Shown in pieces: positions 1 through 10,071 of a stretch of 64,000 nucleotides of DNA. Each line of letters starts with the position of its first letter. The stretch's first letter is position 1. Source of the stretch: Halomonas almeriensis (GTDB lineage Bacteria; Pseudomonadota; Gammaproteobacteria; Pseudomonadales; Halomonadaceae); contig NZ_JAUFPO010000002.1 of assembly GCF_030409235.1 (NCBI RefSeq), forward strand, positions 124,001-188,000, read 5' to 3'. The notes under the pieces are model-generated. The model was not told the DNA's origin. It saw only the letters and a program-made list of their open reading frames with translations, and made no database searches. Position numbers and translations under genes: made by a program.

Positions 1-3000
1 GCGGCGCTCGTTGCTGCGATGTATGGCAAGGCGGTGGCCCTCCACCTCGGCGCGGCGCACGTCGCAACGGGTGACGAGCTCGGCTCGGTCTTCGTCCTGC
101 AACACGCTGGTGGTGCGCATCAGCGGCTCGAGGCTGTCGACCAGCAGGCCCTCGATGCGCCACTGGGCACCGTCCTGGCGCCAGACCACATAACTGGCTG
201 GCTTGTCGCTCGGCAGCGGCAGGGTATCGGCTTCCATTGCACGCAGCAGCTCGTCGAACAGGCTGTCGGAGACTTCTTCCGCGCCACCCGGCAGGGTCGC
301 GCCGGCGGGCAGGATGATGTCGTCCGGCCGGTACGGCGCCGGGTCGTCCGGGTAATAGCCCAGGTGTTCCAGCAATTGCCGCGGGTTGGCGTAGCGCGAG
401 GTGACAAACCGCGTGGCGCTGACGGTGGCCGCATCGCTCGCCTCGCCGCTGGCACCCTGGCGTGGCGCGACCAGGCTGAAGTCATACATGGCCTGTGGCT
501 CGAGCGGGAACCGGGCGTGCAGCGAGGCGCCGCCGACGACGGGGGCATCCGGCAGGCAGGGTGCTGCCGCGGCGGCCGCGTTGATGCGCTGATAGCCGGG
601 CTCGAGCAGTTGCGGCGGGCTATGGCTCCAGCCGAGCTCGCCGGGAAGCGGCGCCAGCAGGCCCGGCAGGGGCTCCGCCGCGGGCCGCGGTGCCGGATCG
701 GTGCGGCGCACGTTGAGGCGCAGCTCGCGGCCATAGAGTTCGGCAAGCTGTGGCATGTGACCGGCGTCGAAATGCACCCACAGAGCGTCGTCGAGGAAGT
801 GGCAGGCGCGGCCATCCGCCGGCTCCACGGCGCTCAGGTGACGGCTGATGTCGCGCACATCGAACAGGTGCTCGTTGAGGCCATCCTGCGGGCTGTTGTC
901 GGCCGGCTGCTCGTTGGCAATGGCGAAGTGGAAGCGCTGCGGCGCTGCGGCCGGCGTCCACTGGTCGCTCGGCGGCGTGGACGGTGGCTCGTTGGTGCCA
1001 TCCTCATTGGATTTCCAGGCCTGCCATGACCACTGGACTTCCAGTTCGTATTCTTCCCCGGGTTCGAGCACCAGGGCTCGGCGCTGATCGGGCGGCTGGC
1101 CGGCCCTGTCCCGGGTGGTGTTGCGGCGGCGCTCGCGATTTTCGGCATCGTTCTGCCGGCGCTCGACCATGACCTGATCGGTACCGCAGACGGCCAGCAC
1201 GCTGACCTGCTTGCCCGGCGGCGCGTGAATCTGTAAGCCGCTCCAGGGGCCGGCAGCGTCGCTGGCCGGGTTGTACTCGATCACCTGGCAGCGCCGGCCC
1301 TTATCCCGATGCTCATCGAGGACGCGGCCGGGCCACTGGGCATCCACGTCGTCGCCGACCATGCCGCGCACCAGCGTCCGGGCCGGTGCCGCGTCGCTAC
1401 GGCCGCTGATGAAGGCTGCCAGTGACGCGGCCGCCGGGTCGTCGTGTGTGAGGGCGTCGATGGCCGTGGCATGGGTGGCATGAGTGAGCGGTGGTGCATC
1501 GGTGTGTACGTCCTGTCGCGGGGAGCGGCAGCAGATGCGCAGCAGCACCGCTTCGCCGGCGCCGCCGGCCAGCTTTATCTGGCTGATGTGGCCCCTGTCG
1601 CCGGCGTCGAGCAGCACAGGGTGGGCCTGGCGCTGGTCGGGTGGCGTCTGGCCGCCGGCGACGCTATTGCCGTCGCTGTCGTACGCCTCGGCCTTCACCG
1701 GTCTGCTGTTGAACAGCATGATCCAAAGCTCGACGGCACGGCAGGGGTTTGGCAGCTCGATGTGCAGGCCTGAGTTCGGGAAGTTGATCTCGGCGCTTCT
1801 GTCGCTGCCGGCCACCGGTGTTGGCCCGTTCTGGTCCACGGCATCGACCAGGCGCAGTTGTTCGTCAGCCTTCAGCGGTGTGAAGCGGATATTGGCGTGC
1901 TTGAACTCGGAAAGCCCCTCGCGGCGCGGCTTGAGGCGCAGGAAGGACTCGCAGGCCTGGTCGTCGGGTTCATCGACCTCGGCCGTGGCCGTGAAGCAGA
2001 AGCCGAACAGCACGTCGCGCTGGCTGCCGCCGGTGATCTGCACGCGGGCAATGCGGCTGGACGCGTTGAGGTGTGCCGTGAGGGGCACATTGAGCGGCCC
2101 GCTGACGGTTTCGCTGGCCACGCTGCGGCCATTGGCATCCAGCGCACTAACCTTGATATCGGCCTGGCTGAACGCCATCAGCCGCAGTTCGACCTGCAGG
2201 CTCGGCGACGCCAGGCGCAACTCGATACCGGTCGCGGGGAAGGTGATATCGGTCTGCTGATCCCGGCCAGGGCGGAAGCGCTGGGCGTCGACGGAGTCGG
2301 TCAGGATAAACGGCTGGTCCGCATCGAGGGCGACTACCTCGATGCCGTCGATGCGGGTGCGGGTGCTCTTGCCGCTGGGGCGCAACTGGCCGAAGTCGAT
2401 GCATTGCTTTTGCGTGCGGCCGGGCTGGGCGGGGGCATCGCAGACCAGCAGGGTGATGCGCGGCCTGGCCAGCTCACGGTCGAAGCGGGCTTCCCAGGGT
2501 AGCGGCAGGGCCAGTTGGCCGCCCTCGACGCTGCGCTGGGCCGAAGGCAGCCGGTAGCCGCGTTGCAGCGCGGTGCCGGCGACGCTGACCGGGAACGGCA
2601 GCGACTGCAGTCGGCCCGGGATCAGGTGGGCGGCGAAATGGCTCAGCAGGGTCTGCAGGTCGCGGCGTCGGTAGACACGGCCGCCGCTACGCAGCAGCGG
2701 TTCGGCCGTTAGGTGGAAGTGACTCGGGTAGGGCGGCTCGGTCCGCTCTTCCTGGCGCAGTTGTACACGCTGCCAGCCGAGCCCGGTGGCGGCACGGCCG
2801 AACACACAGGCGCGCCGCGCCTCAGGCACCGGCTCACAGAGGTTGGTGACTTCCTCGGCCGGGTCGCCGGCCAGGCCGTCGCCGGCGTCATCGCCCGGCA
2901 GGTTCAGCACCCAGTTCCACGGGTTCCAGTCGAGCAGCTTCAGGTTGGGGCCTTCGTGCTCGCTGGGCTCCGGGTTGTCGGCCCCGCTGACCGGTTGGCG

Positions 3001-6000
3001 GTAGGGGCTGCTCATCCACACCGATTCGAGCTGGGCGCCTTCGCCGACCAACAGGCCATCGCGCTTGCGGCGCAGTTGCAGGCTGTCGAGCCGGTAGGCG
3101 TACTTGAGACGGCTGCTGCCGAACCAGCGTGGCGGGGCCTGGGCATCGCCGGGGGCGAACTGAGCCGAACTCCCGAGACCATTGGCAATGAAGTGGCTGA
3201 AATGCAGCACCGGGGCGGTATCGGGCCAGACGGTGTGGTTGTGGTCCGGCGAGGCGCCCTGGTTGATGCCTTCCTCGTCGAGGTCGAACAGCGGTTCGGC
3301 GGCAATCGCCGTGCCGATCGGCGCGGCCGTGCCCATGATGCGGTCGCGCCGGTCGGTCAGCGAGACCGAGGCGATCGGTGGTTCGGGCTCCGGTGGCGTC
3401 AACGCTTCCAGGTTGTCGCCGATGCTGACGCCGACACAGCCCTTGAGGGAGAAGAAGAACAGATCGACCTCGCCGCAGAATTCGCCGTCCAGGCGCAGCA
3501 GGGCGCTCTGATCCGGTGGGTCGAGGTAGGTCAGGATCAGCTTACCGCGGGCGGAGATCGACAGCACCACCAGGTCCAGCTCGCCGTCGACGAACACGCC
3601 CCCCTTGATCAGCAGCGGCTTGGTGCCGAAGCCCACCAGCACCTTGGCCGAAGCCGAAAGACTGATCGGTCCGGCGCTCCAGTCGATGCCCCAGCCGGCG
3701 CCGAAGCCCACCGCGAAGCCGTCGAAGGAGAAGTCCTTATCGCCGCCCAGCGAGGGCAGGCCACCCTGCTCGATCATCAGGTAGGCCCAGGCCTGAACAT
3801 TCAAGGTGCCGGGCAGCAGTGTCAGCGTGATGGGTTCGCCGTGTCGGCCGAATTCGGTCTGGCCGTCGCAGCCGAGGCGCACGAAGGTGCCGTCGCCGTC
3901 GTAGGGGAAGTAGGCACCGAACGGTACCTTGACCTTTAGCACCTTGGGGATCTCGTACTGGGCCGAGACGGCCACGGTGACGGCCTCGTCGTCGATGACG
4001 ATCAGCCCGGTAATCGCGCCTTCCGACGAGCCTTCGTCGCTGACCGTGGTGTTGGGCACCTCGATGACCTTGACGTCGACGCCGAGGATCACCTCCGGGT
4101 CGGGGAAGCCGACCACCACCATGCCCGAGGCCGAGAAGCAGAAGCTGACATCGGGCAGCGTGCCGACCACCACGCCCACGCCCAGCGCGTACTGGCCCTT
4201 GAGCGCCCGGTATTTGCTATCCGGCGGGGTGCCCCACCAATCCAGCTCACGGCCGACCGGGTCGTCGGTTTCGGCGGGGATGTTGCGCTCGCCGTTCATG
4301 ACGAACATGCCCTTCATGCCGTACAGGGCGGCGCCGGTCTGCAGCAACGGCAGCGGTGTGGAGAACTGAACGCCCACGGCCAGGCTGAGGAAGGTGTAGG
4401 GTTCGTCGTTGGGGTCGGTCTCCTGGGAGAGGGCCAGGGCGGCGCTGGCCTTGAGATCCAGCGGGATGATATCGGCATCGACCCCGGCGCGAATCAGGCC
4501 GCCATCCTCGATGCGCAGCCGACCCTCGCCGGTGAGCACGGCCGGTACGTCGGCCTTGAGCACGAAGCCGCGCAACTCGAAGGTCGGCAGCGGGTTGTCG
4601 CCGTCCTCGAAGGTGAGTCGGATGATGGCCTCGGAGATTTCCACCACGCCGATGTTCAGGGCCACGGCGATGCGCCCCTCGATCCACAGCGAGCCGCGGC
4701 CCATGGCCACCTCGACGATGCGCAGCAGGCTGCCGAGCACGCCGTCGATCTCCCACTTGCCGGGGTCCTCGATCTCCATGCGGCTGGTATCGAAGGCCAG
4801 GCCGATCTTGTCCCAGCCCTCCTGCGAGTTGTCGAACTCGAAGCCGACGCCCTTGTAGCGAATCTTCATCGGCCGGTCGGCGGCGGTCCTGATGCCGAGC
4901 GCGCCGCCATTGATGTGCAGCGTGCAGGTGTAGTCGCTGGTCAGCTTGACCTGGTAGTCCGCCCCCGCATCGCTGATGGCACGGGTCTGCGCCTCGGCCT
5001 CGACGGCGATCAGCGCGGTCTTTGAGCCGTTGCCGACCAGCGGGTCGCTGCCGCCCAGTGGCACATCGGCAAAGGCCGCCGCGCCGATCAGCGCGGCGAC
5101 GCGGGCGCCGGCTTCGACCATCTCGGTCTCGGAATCGACGCCGGAAAGCAGCATCGGCCCGAAGGCCAGCGCCGCGGTCAGGTTCTTCTGCTCGGTGGAT
5201 ACCAGGCCATCCGGATCGCCATCGGAGCGGATGCCGAGCGTGGTGCGCGTGAAGCCGGTACGCACATCGTGGATCCACTGGGCGTGGACGGTCAGGGTTT
5301 CGCGGCTGGCCTCGACGGCCTCACCGTTGATGGCCGGCAGCGGCAGCTCGGTGGGCGACCAGACGAATTCGGCTTCGGCCAGCGTCGGCACCGCATCTTC
5401 CCAGCGGGTGACCGTGGGGCTGTCCCAGACGAAGCGCAGCTTGACGCGGTAGTCGATGGCGGCGGCCTTGGGCGGTACCGCGGCCGGGTCGCGACCCGGT
5501 GCCGGCACCAGCGAGCGGCGCAGGGTGGCCCTGTCCCCCGGGTTATCGGGCGTTTGAATCTCATCGTTCTCCGGGGTTCCGCCAATCGCGTAGATATCGG
5601 CTCGACGGTAAGCCTGGCGTTTCGGCTCATAAGGATGCGCCGAATCCTGCTCCATCTCCCAGCCGTTGCGCTCCAGCTGGTGGCGAATCAACCAGCCCCG
5701 CGCGAAGCTGGGGTCGCCGAAGGCTTCCGACTTCTCGGCCGGGGCGAGGCCGATGTCGGCGCTCTCTTCCAGGCTGTCGCCGGCACTGTTGGCCGCATCC
5801 CAGTCGCTGTGCTCACCGCGGCGCACGATCCGGCTGCTCTCGATCGCCGTCTGGCCGGCGGTGGGCGTGGTCAAAAACTCGTGGGCCTTGTCGGCGCGGT
5901 CGCGGGCCAGGGTGATATTGCCCTGAGCCGCGTCGGGGCCGGGCTCACCGAAATTCAGATCATCGGTACGGCCGATGATCAGGAAATCGGCGCCGGGGTA

Positions 6001-7899
6001 CTTGCTGGCCCAGACGAGCAGTTGCTGATGGATATTGGCCGCGCCCGACGCGCTGTGGACGCCCTTGGGAGTGTGCTCGCCCCAGCTCAGCGGATTGTTC
6101 TTCTCGAACTCCATGAGGATCTGCACATGGCGGTCGTCGCGGATGTTCTCGGCTGGCGGCGGGCCGCTGCCATCGCCGATGACCACCCGCGCCAGGCCGT
6201 CGCTGGGCACACTGACGCCGGCCGGGGAGGCGTCGAGCATGGCGCTGACCAGCCGGTCGGTGAAGTCGCCCTGGGCGTGGAAGTCCGAGAGATCGAAGGT
6301 CTTCTCGATCTCGACCAGGTCCAGCGGGGCGGTGGCGTCGGCGGCGTCGAAGACGCCGTTCTCGCAACCGATCAACAGCGGCGTATTCTCGGTCAACTTG
6401 AGATGCAGGCGCGCCACGCGGTGGCCCTTCTCGCCATCGACCTTCTCGCGCAAGCGCACGAAGAGGTGGCCGTCACGGTCCGCCTTCAGTCCGGTCAGGT
6501 CGGGGCTGAAGGTGTTCCCCTTGGCACTGCTGCCATTGGCTTCGATGCTCCAGTCGAATTCGCTCGCGCTCGGGTCGGCAGCGTGGGAGACCGCTTCCAG
6601 GATCAGGGGCTCGATCTCCGCGATGGTGCCGTTGAGCTGGACGACATTGGCGAGTCGCTCGCCGCCACTGGTGATCACGGCAATGCTCGGCGGATCGCCG
6701 GCGGCGATAAAGCGGAAGGTGAACGGCGGATGCTTGAAGCGCTGCTCCTGGCCGTCGATGGTCAATATCTCGACGGGCTGGACGGTCAGCACCTCATTCT
6801 GGCCGACGCTGCCGCTGGAGCTGTCGCCTTCCTCGTCCGCGCGGTCGGGCCAGGTCCAGATGGCGGTCCAATCCTGCAGGGCGCCGTCGGGCAGGCTGCC
6901 ATCGTCCGGCGGCGCCGGGGCGTTGAAGCCGGCGTGAAAGCTGACCCGCTCATCCGTGCTGCCCTCGAAGATCACCCGCGGGAAGCGGTCGCTCATGTCG
7001 ACCGGCCGGTTATCACCGCTGGGTTGCTGCTCGAACTGGAAGGTGGCCGGGTCCAGGGCCGTGCGCCCGAACTGCAGCTCGAACTCGCCCTGGATGCCGG
7101 CCGGTCGGCCGATCAGCAGGTCCTTGACGCCGCCGGACAGATCGCCGACCACCGGTAGGTTGCGCGGTGCGTAGACGGTGGCCTCGCGAATGGCCAGGCC
7201 CATCCAGGCCGGCCCCTGATTGCGCTCCAGCACTTCCGCCGGCGAATAGCTGGAAGAGAAGTCGAAGGTCAACTTGCCGACCGACAGGCCGATATCCGAC
7301 GAGCCGAGGAAAAAGTGCGGCGGGGTGAAGTTCAGCGACACCACGGCGCCGGATTTCAGCGTCGGGTCGAACGGGTCGGGCTGGTCGATGAACAGGAAGT
7401 CGACATCGGAACTGCCGGCGTTCTTCTGCAGCCGCAACACCGCCGAGCCGGTGATGCGAACCGTGTCGTTGTTCGGGTCGCGCAGCAGATGCCGTGGCGT
7501 GGTGCCGGTTTCCTCGACGAACAGGGCCGGCTGCAGGCCGTCGACGCTGAGGCTGAAATCTGCCAGGAAGAGATCGAGCTGCCAGGCATCGGGCGCCGGT
7601 TCCAGGTTGTCGGCAATGCTCTGGCGCTCAAGCGAGAGCTGGAACGGCATGCCGGTGTGAATCAGCGGTAACGACAGAATGCCGATGCCGACATCGAAGC
7701 CCTCGGAATCGGCATCCAGCGACTCATCCAGCGCCTGAATGCGCCCCTGGTGAATGATGGCACCCGGCGAGCGGCGGCTGCTGTGGCCGATGACCGCAAA
7801 GCGCTCCACAAAATCCCGCACCGCCTGAGGCAGTACGGACTCGACCTGATCCACCGCGGAGAATAGCTCCAGCAGGGGAATACCAGCATGGCGCGGCAT
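1..7899 (-). CDS. Giant uncharacterised protein with OmpA-like segment (partial, 3' end outside window)
   Basis: I checked every triplet of this frame and found no stop in 2,633 codons, so this is one open gene continuing past the left edge. The ATG at the right end is the only possible start: an in-frame stop lies 13 codons upstream with no other start codon between, and AGAGG precedes it. There is no signal peptide or clear membrane segment at the N-terminus (MPRHAGIPLLELFSAVDQVE). Residues about 585-680 resemble an OmpA C-terminal peptidoglycan-binding fold: ILMEFEKN, then YPGADFLIIGRTDD, then NITLARDRADKAHEFL. Residues about 1000-1500 are glycine-rich with alternating hydrophobic residues, suggesting beta structure. 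The function is unknown. The length and OmpA-like block suggest an envelope or particle-associated protein, but that is inference. Codon use is GC-rich and like the core genome. Confidence 0.85.
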   Translation of the reverse strand, partial: MPRHAGIPLLELFSAVDQVESVLPQAVRDFVERFAVIGHSSRRSPGAIIHQGRIQALDESLDADSEGFDVGIGILSLPLIHTGMPFQLSLERQSIADNLEPAPDAWQLDLFLADFSLSVDGLQPALFVEETGTTPRHLLRDPNNDTVRITGSAVLRLQKNAGSSDVDFLFIDQPDPFDPTLKSGAVVSLNFTPPHFFLGSSDIGLSVGKLTFDFSSSYSPAEVLERNQGPAWMGLAIREATVYAPRNLPVVGDLSGGVKDLLIGRPAGIQGEFELQFGRTALDPATFQFEQQPSGDNRPVDMSDRFPRVIFEGSTDERVSFHAGFNAPAPPDDGSLPDGALQDWTAIWTWPDRADEEGDSSSGSVGQNEVLTVQPVEILTIDGQEQRFKHPPFTFRFIAAGDPPSIAVITSGGERLANVVQLNGTIAEIEPLILEAVSHAADPSASEFDWSIEANGSSAKGNTFSPDLTGLKADRDGHLFVRLREKVDGEKGHRVARLHLKLTENTPLLIGCENGVFDAADATAPLDLVEIEKTFDLSDFHAQGDFTDRLVSAMLDASPAGVSVPSDGLARVVIGDGSGPPPAENIRDDRHVQILMEFEKNNPLSWGEHTPKGVHSASGAANIHQQLLVWASKYPGADFLIIGRTDDLNFGEPGPDAAQGNITLARDRADKAHEFLTTPTAGQTAIESSRIVRRGEHSDWDAANSAGDSLEESADIGLAPAEKSEAFGDPSFARGWLIRHQLERNGWEMEQDSAHPYEPKRQAYRRADIYAIGGTPENDEIQTPDNPGDRATLRRSLVPAPGRDPAAVPPKAAAIDYRVKLRFVWDSPTVTRWEDAVPTLAEAEFVWSPTELPLPAINGEAVEASRETLTVHAQWIHDVRTGFTRTTLGIRSDGDPDGLVSTEQKNLTAALAFGPMLLSGVDSETEMVEAGARVAALIGAAAFADVPLGGSDPLVGNGSKTALIAVEAEAQTRAISDAGADYQVKLTSDYTCTLHINGGALGIRTAADRPMKIRYKGVGFEFDNSQEGWDKIGLAFDTSRMEIEDPGKWEIDGVLGSLLRIVEVAMGRGSLWIEGRIAVALNIGVVEISEAIIRLTFEDGDNPLPTFELRGFVLKADVPAVLTGEGRLRIEDGGLIRAGVDADIIPLDLKASAALALSQETDPNDEPYTFLSLAVGVQFSTPLPLLQTGAALYGMKGMFVMNGERNIPAETDDPVGRELDWWGTPPDSKYRALKGQYALGVGVVVGTLPDVSFCFSASGMVVVGFPDPEVILGVDVKVIEVPNTTVSDEGSSEGAITGLIVIDDEAVTVAVSAQYEIPKVLKVKVPFGAYFPYDGDGTFVRLGCDGQTEFGRHGEPITLTLLPGTLNVQAWAYLMIEQGGLPSLGGDKDFSFDGFAVGFGAGWGIDWSAGPISLSASAKVLVGFGTKPLLIKGGVFVDGELDLVVLSISARGKLILTYLDPPDQSALLRLDGEFCGEVDLFFFSLKGCVGVSIGDNLEALTPPEPEPPIASVSLTDRRDRIMGTAAPIGTAIAAEPLFDLDEEGINQGASPDHNHTVWPDTAPVLHFSHFIANGLGSSAQFAPGDAQAPPRWFGSSRLKYAYRLDSLQLRRKRDGLLVGEGAQLESVWMSSPYRQPVSGADNPEPSEHEGPNLKLLDWNPWNWVLNLPGDDAGDGLAGDPAEEVTNLCEPVPEARRACVFGRAATGLGWQRVQLRQEERTEPPYPSHFHLTAEPLLRSGGRVYRRRDLQTLLSHFAAHLIPGRLQSLPFPVSVAGTALQRGYRLPSAQRSVEGGQLALPLPWEARFDRELARPRITLLVCDAPAQPGRTQKQCIDFGQLRPSGKSTRTRIDGIEVVALDADQPFILTDSVDAQRFRPGRDQQTDITFPATGIELRLASPSLQVELRLMAFSQADIKVSALDANGRSVASETVSGPLNVPLTAHLNASSRIARVQITGGSQRDVLFGFCFTATAEVDEPDDQACESFLRLKPRREGLSEFKHANIRFTPLKADEQLRLVDAVDQNGPTPVAGSDRSAEINFPNSGLHIELPNPCRAVELWIMLFNSRPVKAEAYDSDGNSVAGGQTPPDQRQAHPVLLDAGDRGHISQIKLAGGAGEAVLLRICCRSPRQDVHTDAPPLTHATHATAIDALTHDDPAAASLAAFISGRSDAAPARTLVRGMVGDDVDAQWPGRVLDEHRDKGRRCQVIEYNPASDAAGPWSGLQIHAPPGKQVSVLAVCGTDQVMVERRQNDAENRERRRNTTRDRAGQPPDQRRALVLEPGEEYELEVQWSWQAWKSNEDGTNEPPSTPPSDQWTPAAAPQRFHFAIANEQPADNSPQDGLNEHLFDVRDISRHLSAVEPADGRACHFLDDALWVHFDAGHMPQLAELYGRELRLNVRRTDPAPRPAAEPLPGLLAPLPGELGWSHSPPQLLEPGYQRINAAAAAAPCLPDAPVVGGASLHARFPLEPQAMYDFSLVAPRQGASGEASDAATVSATRFVTSRYANPRQLLEHLGYYPDDPAPYRPDDIILPAGATLPGGAEEVSDSLFDELLRAMEADTLPLPSDKPASYVVWRQDGAQWRIEGLLVDSLEPLMRTTSVLQDEDRAELVTRCDVRRAEVEGHRLAIHRSNERR

Positions 7900-8454
7900 C
7901 GGCTTGCCTCTTGTTCTGTCGTGAAGCGAACAGCCTTAAAGTTAATAAAGATGAAGATAGAAAGCGCCAGCCCATACGGCAAGCAAAGCCTGAAAAAAAT
8001 GTCGATTTAACCCCCGAAGGCAAGGCCAAAAGCAGCCAGTGAAAAGGCTTTAACGATGAAAAGCCAACAGGAAAATCAGCAGGATAAGTATATAAACACT
8101 GTTCTTTTGGGGTGGGTATTCATCGCATTCAGAAAGGTGGTTTTCCGGCGATAAACAAACACTGTTTTGTTGGCTGGGCCTTACATCCCGACACTCCGCG
8201 CTGCTCGCCAACGCCTGACCCAACCGCCGCGCCCGGCTGCCGGCGTATCCCGATAGCCACGTCGCACAGCATCGCCACCATCATGGGCAATGCGCTGGCG
8301 CCAAAGGGCAAGTGTTCGATGGACGCAAAACCTCGCCAATTGAAGGGTTTGGGCAGATTAGACGAATGGCTGAGCCCATTTTGTCGCCAAACAGTGACAG
8401 TATGAGCAAATCGACTTAAGCTGACCTGAGACGCTAACCAGCAAGGGAACTGCC
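7900..8454. other. Intergenic region between divergent genes
   Basis: This stretch separates the giant minus-strand gene from the disrupted plus-strand gene. The first 200 bases are distinctly more AT-rich than their surroundings and should hold the promoter of the giant gene. I see no convincing -35/-10 pair. A short imperfect direct repeat (AAACACTGTT followed by T-rich sequence) occurs at 8094 and 8157. Short reading frames here look like chance. Confidence 0.5.
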
Positions 8455-8851
8455 ATGGCCGATCATACCGCTGATTCCAGCATTACTCTGTACCCACACA
8501 CCAAGCGCGTGTGGGTCCATCACGGCTATGCACCGCCCGCCGACTCCGCAAACGCCACCGAGTTGCGGAAAAAGGGATATGCACAGTGCCCTGAACATCA
8601 ACAAGAGCACCCGAAAGCGGGTGTGGATATGTCAACGCTCAGCGTCACCACCAGCGTGACCTACAGCCCCTTCCAAGGTGGCAGCACCTGCGACACTCTG
8701 CCCGCCGCTCCGAAGCTCGGCTGGCGTTACGACCAGCCCAGCGACGAGAAGAACGCCATCGCCGGTCGGCTGGCATTCGATGCCGACAAGGTGAGGGAGG
8801 ACATGGATGGAATGACAGCGGACATCGAGATTCAGGCAATGAGCGGCACTG

Positions 8852-8854
8852 GTG
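8852..8854. repeat. Left target-site duplication (GTG) of the IS30-family element
   Basis: GTG lies immediately left of the left inverted repeat and matches GTG at 9957-9959 immediately right of the right inverted repeat. A 3-bp duplication fits IS30-family elements. Confidence 0.7.
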
Positions 8855-9956
8855 CCTGGATTCATAGAATAACTGCAGCACTTTGGATCATGAGGTAGAG
8901 GCAGGGGGGCCAGCGCCGGTACCCTCCCTGCTTTACCGACCAAAGTGAAGCAGAGCATGGGATACCGACAACTGACCCAGACCCAACGATACCAGATCCA
9001 CGCCCGCTATGACTTGGGCATCAGCCAGCGCCAGATTGGCCGGATGTTGGGCATCCATAGCAGTACGATCAGCCGTGAGCTGCGCCGCAACGCCACCGCC
9101 AGCGGCTACGATCCTGAACAGGCGCAGGCCCGCAGTGATCACCGGCGGCGCACCGCCCGGAAGTGGACGAAACGCTTGCCCAGCATGATCGCTGCCGTCA
9201 CCGGCCGGCTGCGTGATGATTGGAGCCCGGAGCAAATCAGTGGCTTCATGGCGCCCTTAGCTGGCGTGGGTGTCAGCTACCAGTGGGTCTACAACTTGAT
9301 CTGGGACGATAAGGCTCATGGTGGCGATCTCTGGAGGCACCTCCGACAGCCCAAGCGGCGCAGCAAGCATCGCGCCCAGGCCGAGAGCGCAGGGCTCGGC
9401 AAGATTCCAAACCGTGTCGGCATCGAACATCGGCCGGTCGATGTCGATGACAGGCTCTACATCGGACACTGGGAGGGTGACACCGTGGTACAGGTGCACA
9501 AAAAGTCGGGGTTGGTCACGCTGGTAGAACGGCGTAGCGGCTGCTTGCTGGCGGCACGCTTACCCAAGCTTTCGGCGGAGCTGACGCATAAAGCCATGAT
9601 TCGACTGCTGAAACCTCGTCGCGGTGCTGTCCAGAGCATCACTCTGGATAACGGCTCGGAATTCGCCGATCACGAGACCGTGTCCAAGGCCGTAACGGCA
9701 AAGACTTACTTCTGCGATCCATACTGCTCCGGACAGCGTGGGACCAATGAAAACACTAATGGCTTGATACGGCAGTACTTCCCGAAGGGAACGGACTTCC
9801 GTCAGGTCACCGATACTGAGCTGAGAAGAGTGGTCACCAAGCTGAATGATCGTCCTCGAAAACGACTCGGTTATCGGACACCGGCACAGGTGTTCTTGGG
9901 AGAGTACTCAGGAGGCCTGGACACTGCAGGTGCTGCACTTATTGATTGAATTAAGG
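8855..9956 (+). mobile_element. IS30-family insertion sequence, complete
   Basis: The element is 1,102 bp with one transposase gene. The terminal inverted repeats are 27 bp (8855-8881 and 9930-9956). They match at 21 positions, begin with CCT and share the blocks ATTCA, AATAA and TGCAGCAC. The repeats are flanked by a GTG duplication. The ends were fixed by two independent facts: the repeat alignment, and the clean restoration of the interrupted reading frame. A related but decayed copy of the left end lies at 51931-51987. Both ends and the transposase look intact, so the element may still move. Confidence 0.88.
8957..9949 (+). CDS. IS30-family transposase
   Basis: This is a DDE transposase that moves the surrounding element. 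The N-terminal helix-turn-helix (QRYQIHARYDLGISQRQIGR, then a segment STISRELRRN) is characteristic of IS30. The catalytic triad is visible as the D of GHWEGDT, the D of TLDNGSEF and the E of GTNENTNGLIRQYFPKGTDF. About 330 residues is the usual family length. An in-frame GTG at 8945 could be an alternative start adding four residues; the ATG was preferred because the family normally begins just before the YRQLT motif. No frameshift or internal stop is seen. Confidence 0.93.
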   Translation: MGYRQLTQTQRYQIHARYDLGISQRQIGRMLGIHSSTISRELRRNATASGYDPEQAQARSDHRRRTARKWTKRLPSMIAAVTGRLRDDWSPEQISGFMAPLAGVGVSYQWVYNLIWDDKAHGGDLWRHLRQPKRRSKHRAQAESAGLGKIPNRVGIEHRPVDVDDRLYIGHWEGDTVVQVHKKSGLVTLVERRSGCLLAARLPKLSAELTHKAMIRLLKPRRGAVQSITLDNGSEFADHETVSKAVTAKTYFCDPYCSGQRGTNENTNGLIRQYFPKGTDFRQVTDTELRRVVTKLNDRPRKRLGYRTPAQVFLGEYSGGLDTAGAALID

Positions 9957-10071
9957 GTGGAGAGTCCGTGTTATCCAGCGCGCACGTTGATCCGGCTTAT
10001 ATTGCACAGTTGAGGGCGGGCATCATGGAAACCAAAAAGTTATTGGTACAGTATAAGAAATTGAACGCGCA

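Noticed and set aside
19..7158. Long plus-strand open frames (for example 19-1029, 2713-3939, 5269-7158) opposite the giant gene
   Set aside because: They are Arg/Gly/Ala/Val-rich antisense frames typical of GC-rich DNA. The minus-strand frame is continuous across all of them and has gene-like composition and an OmpA-like block.
8112..8405. A 97-codon frame in the 7.9-8.45 kb gap
   Set aside because: No ribosome site, odd composition (Pro/Cys/His-rich) and no domain. A minus-strand frame at 8129-8311 was considered as a PAAR-like fragment and dropped for lack of the motif.
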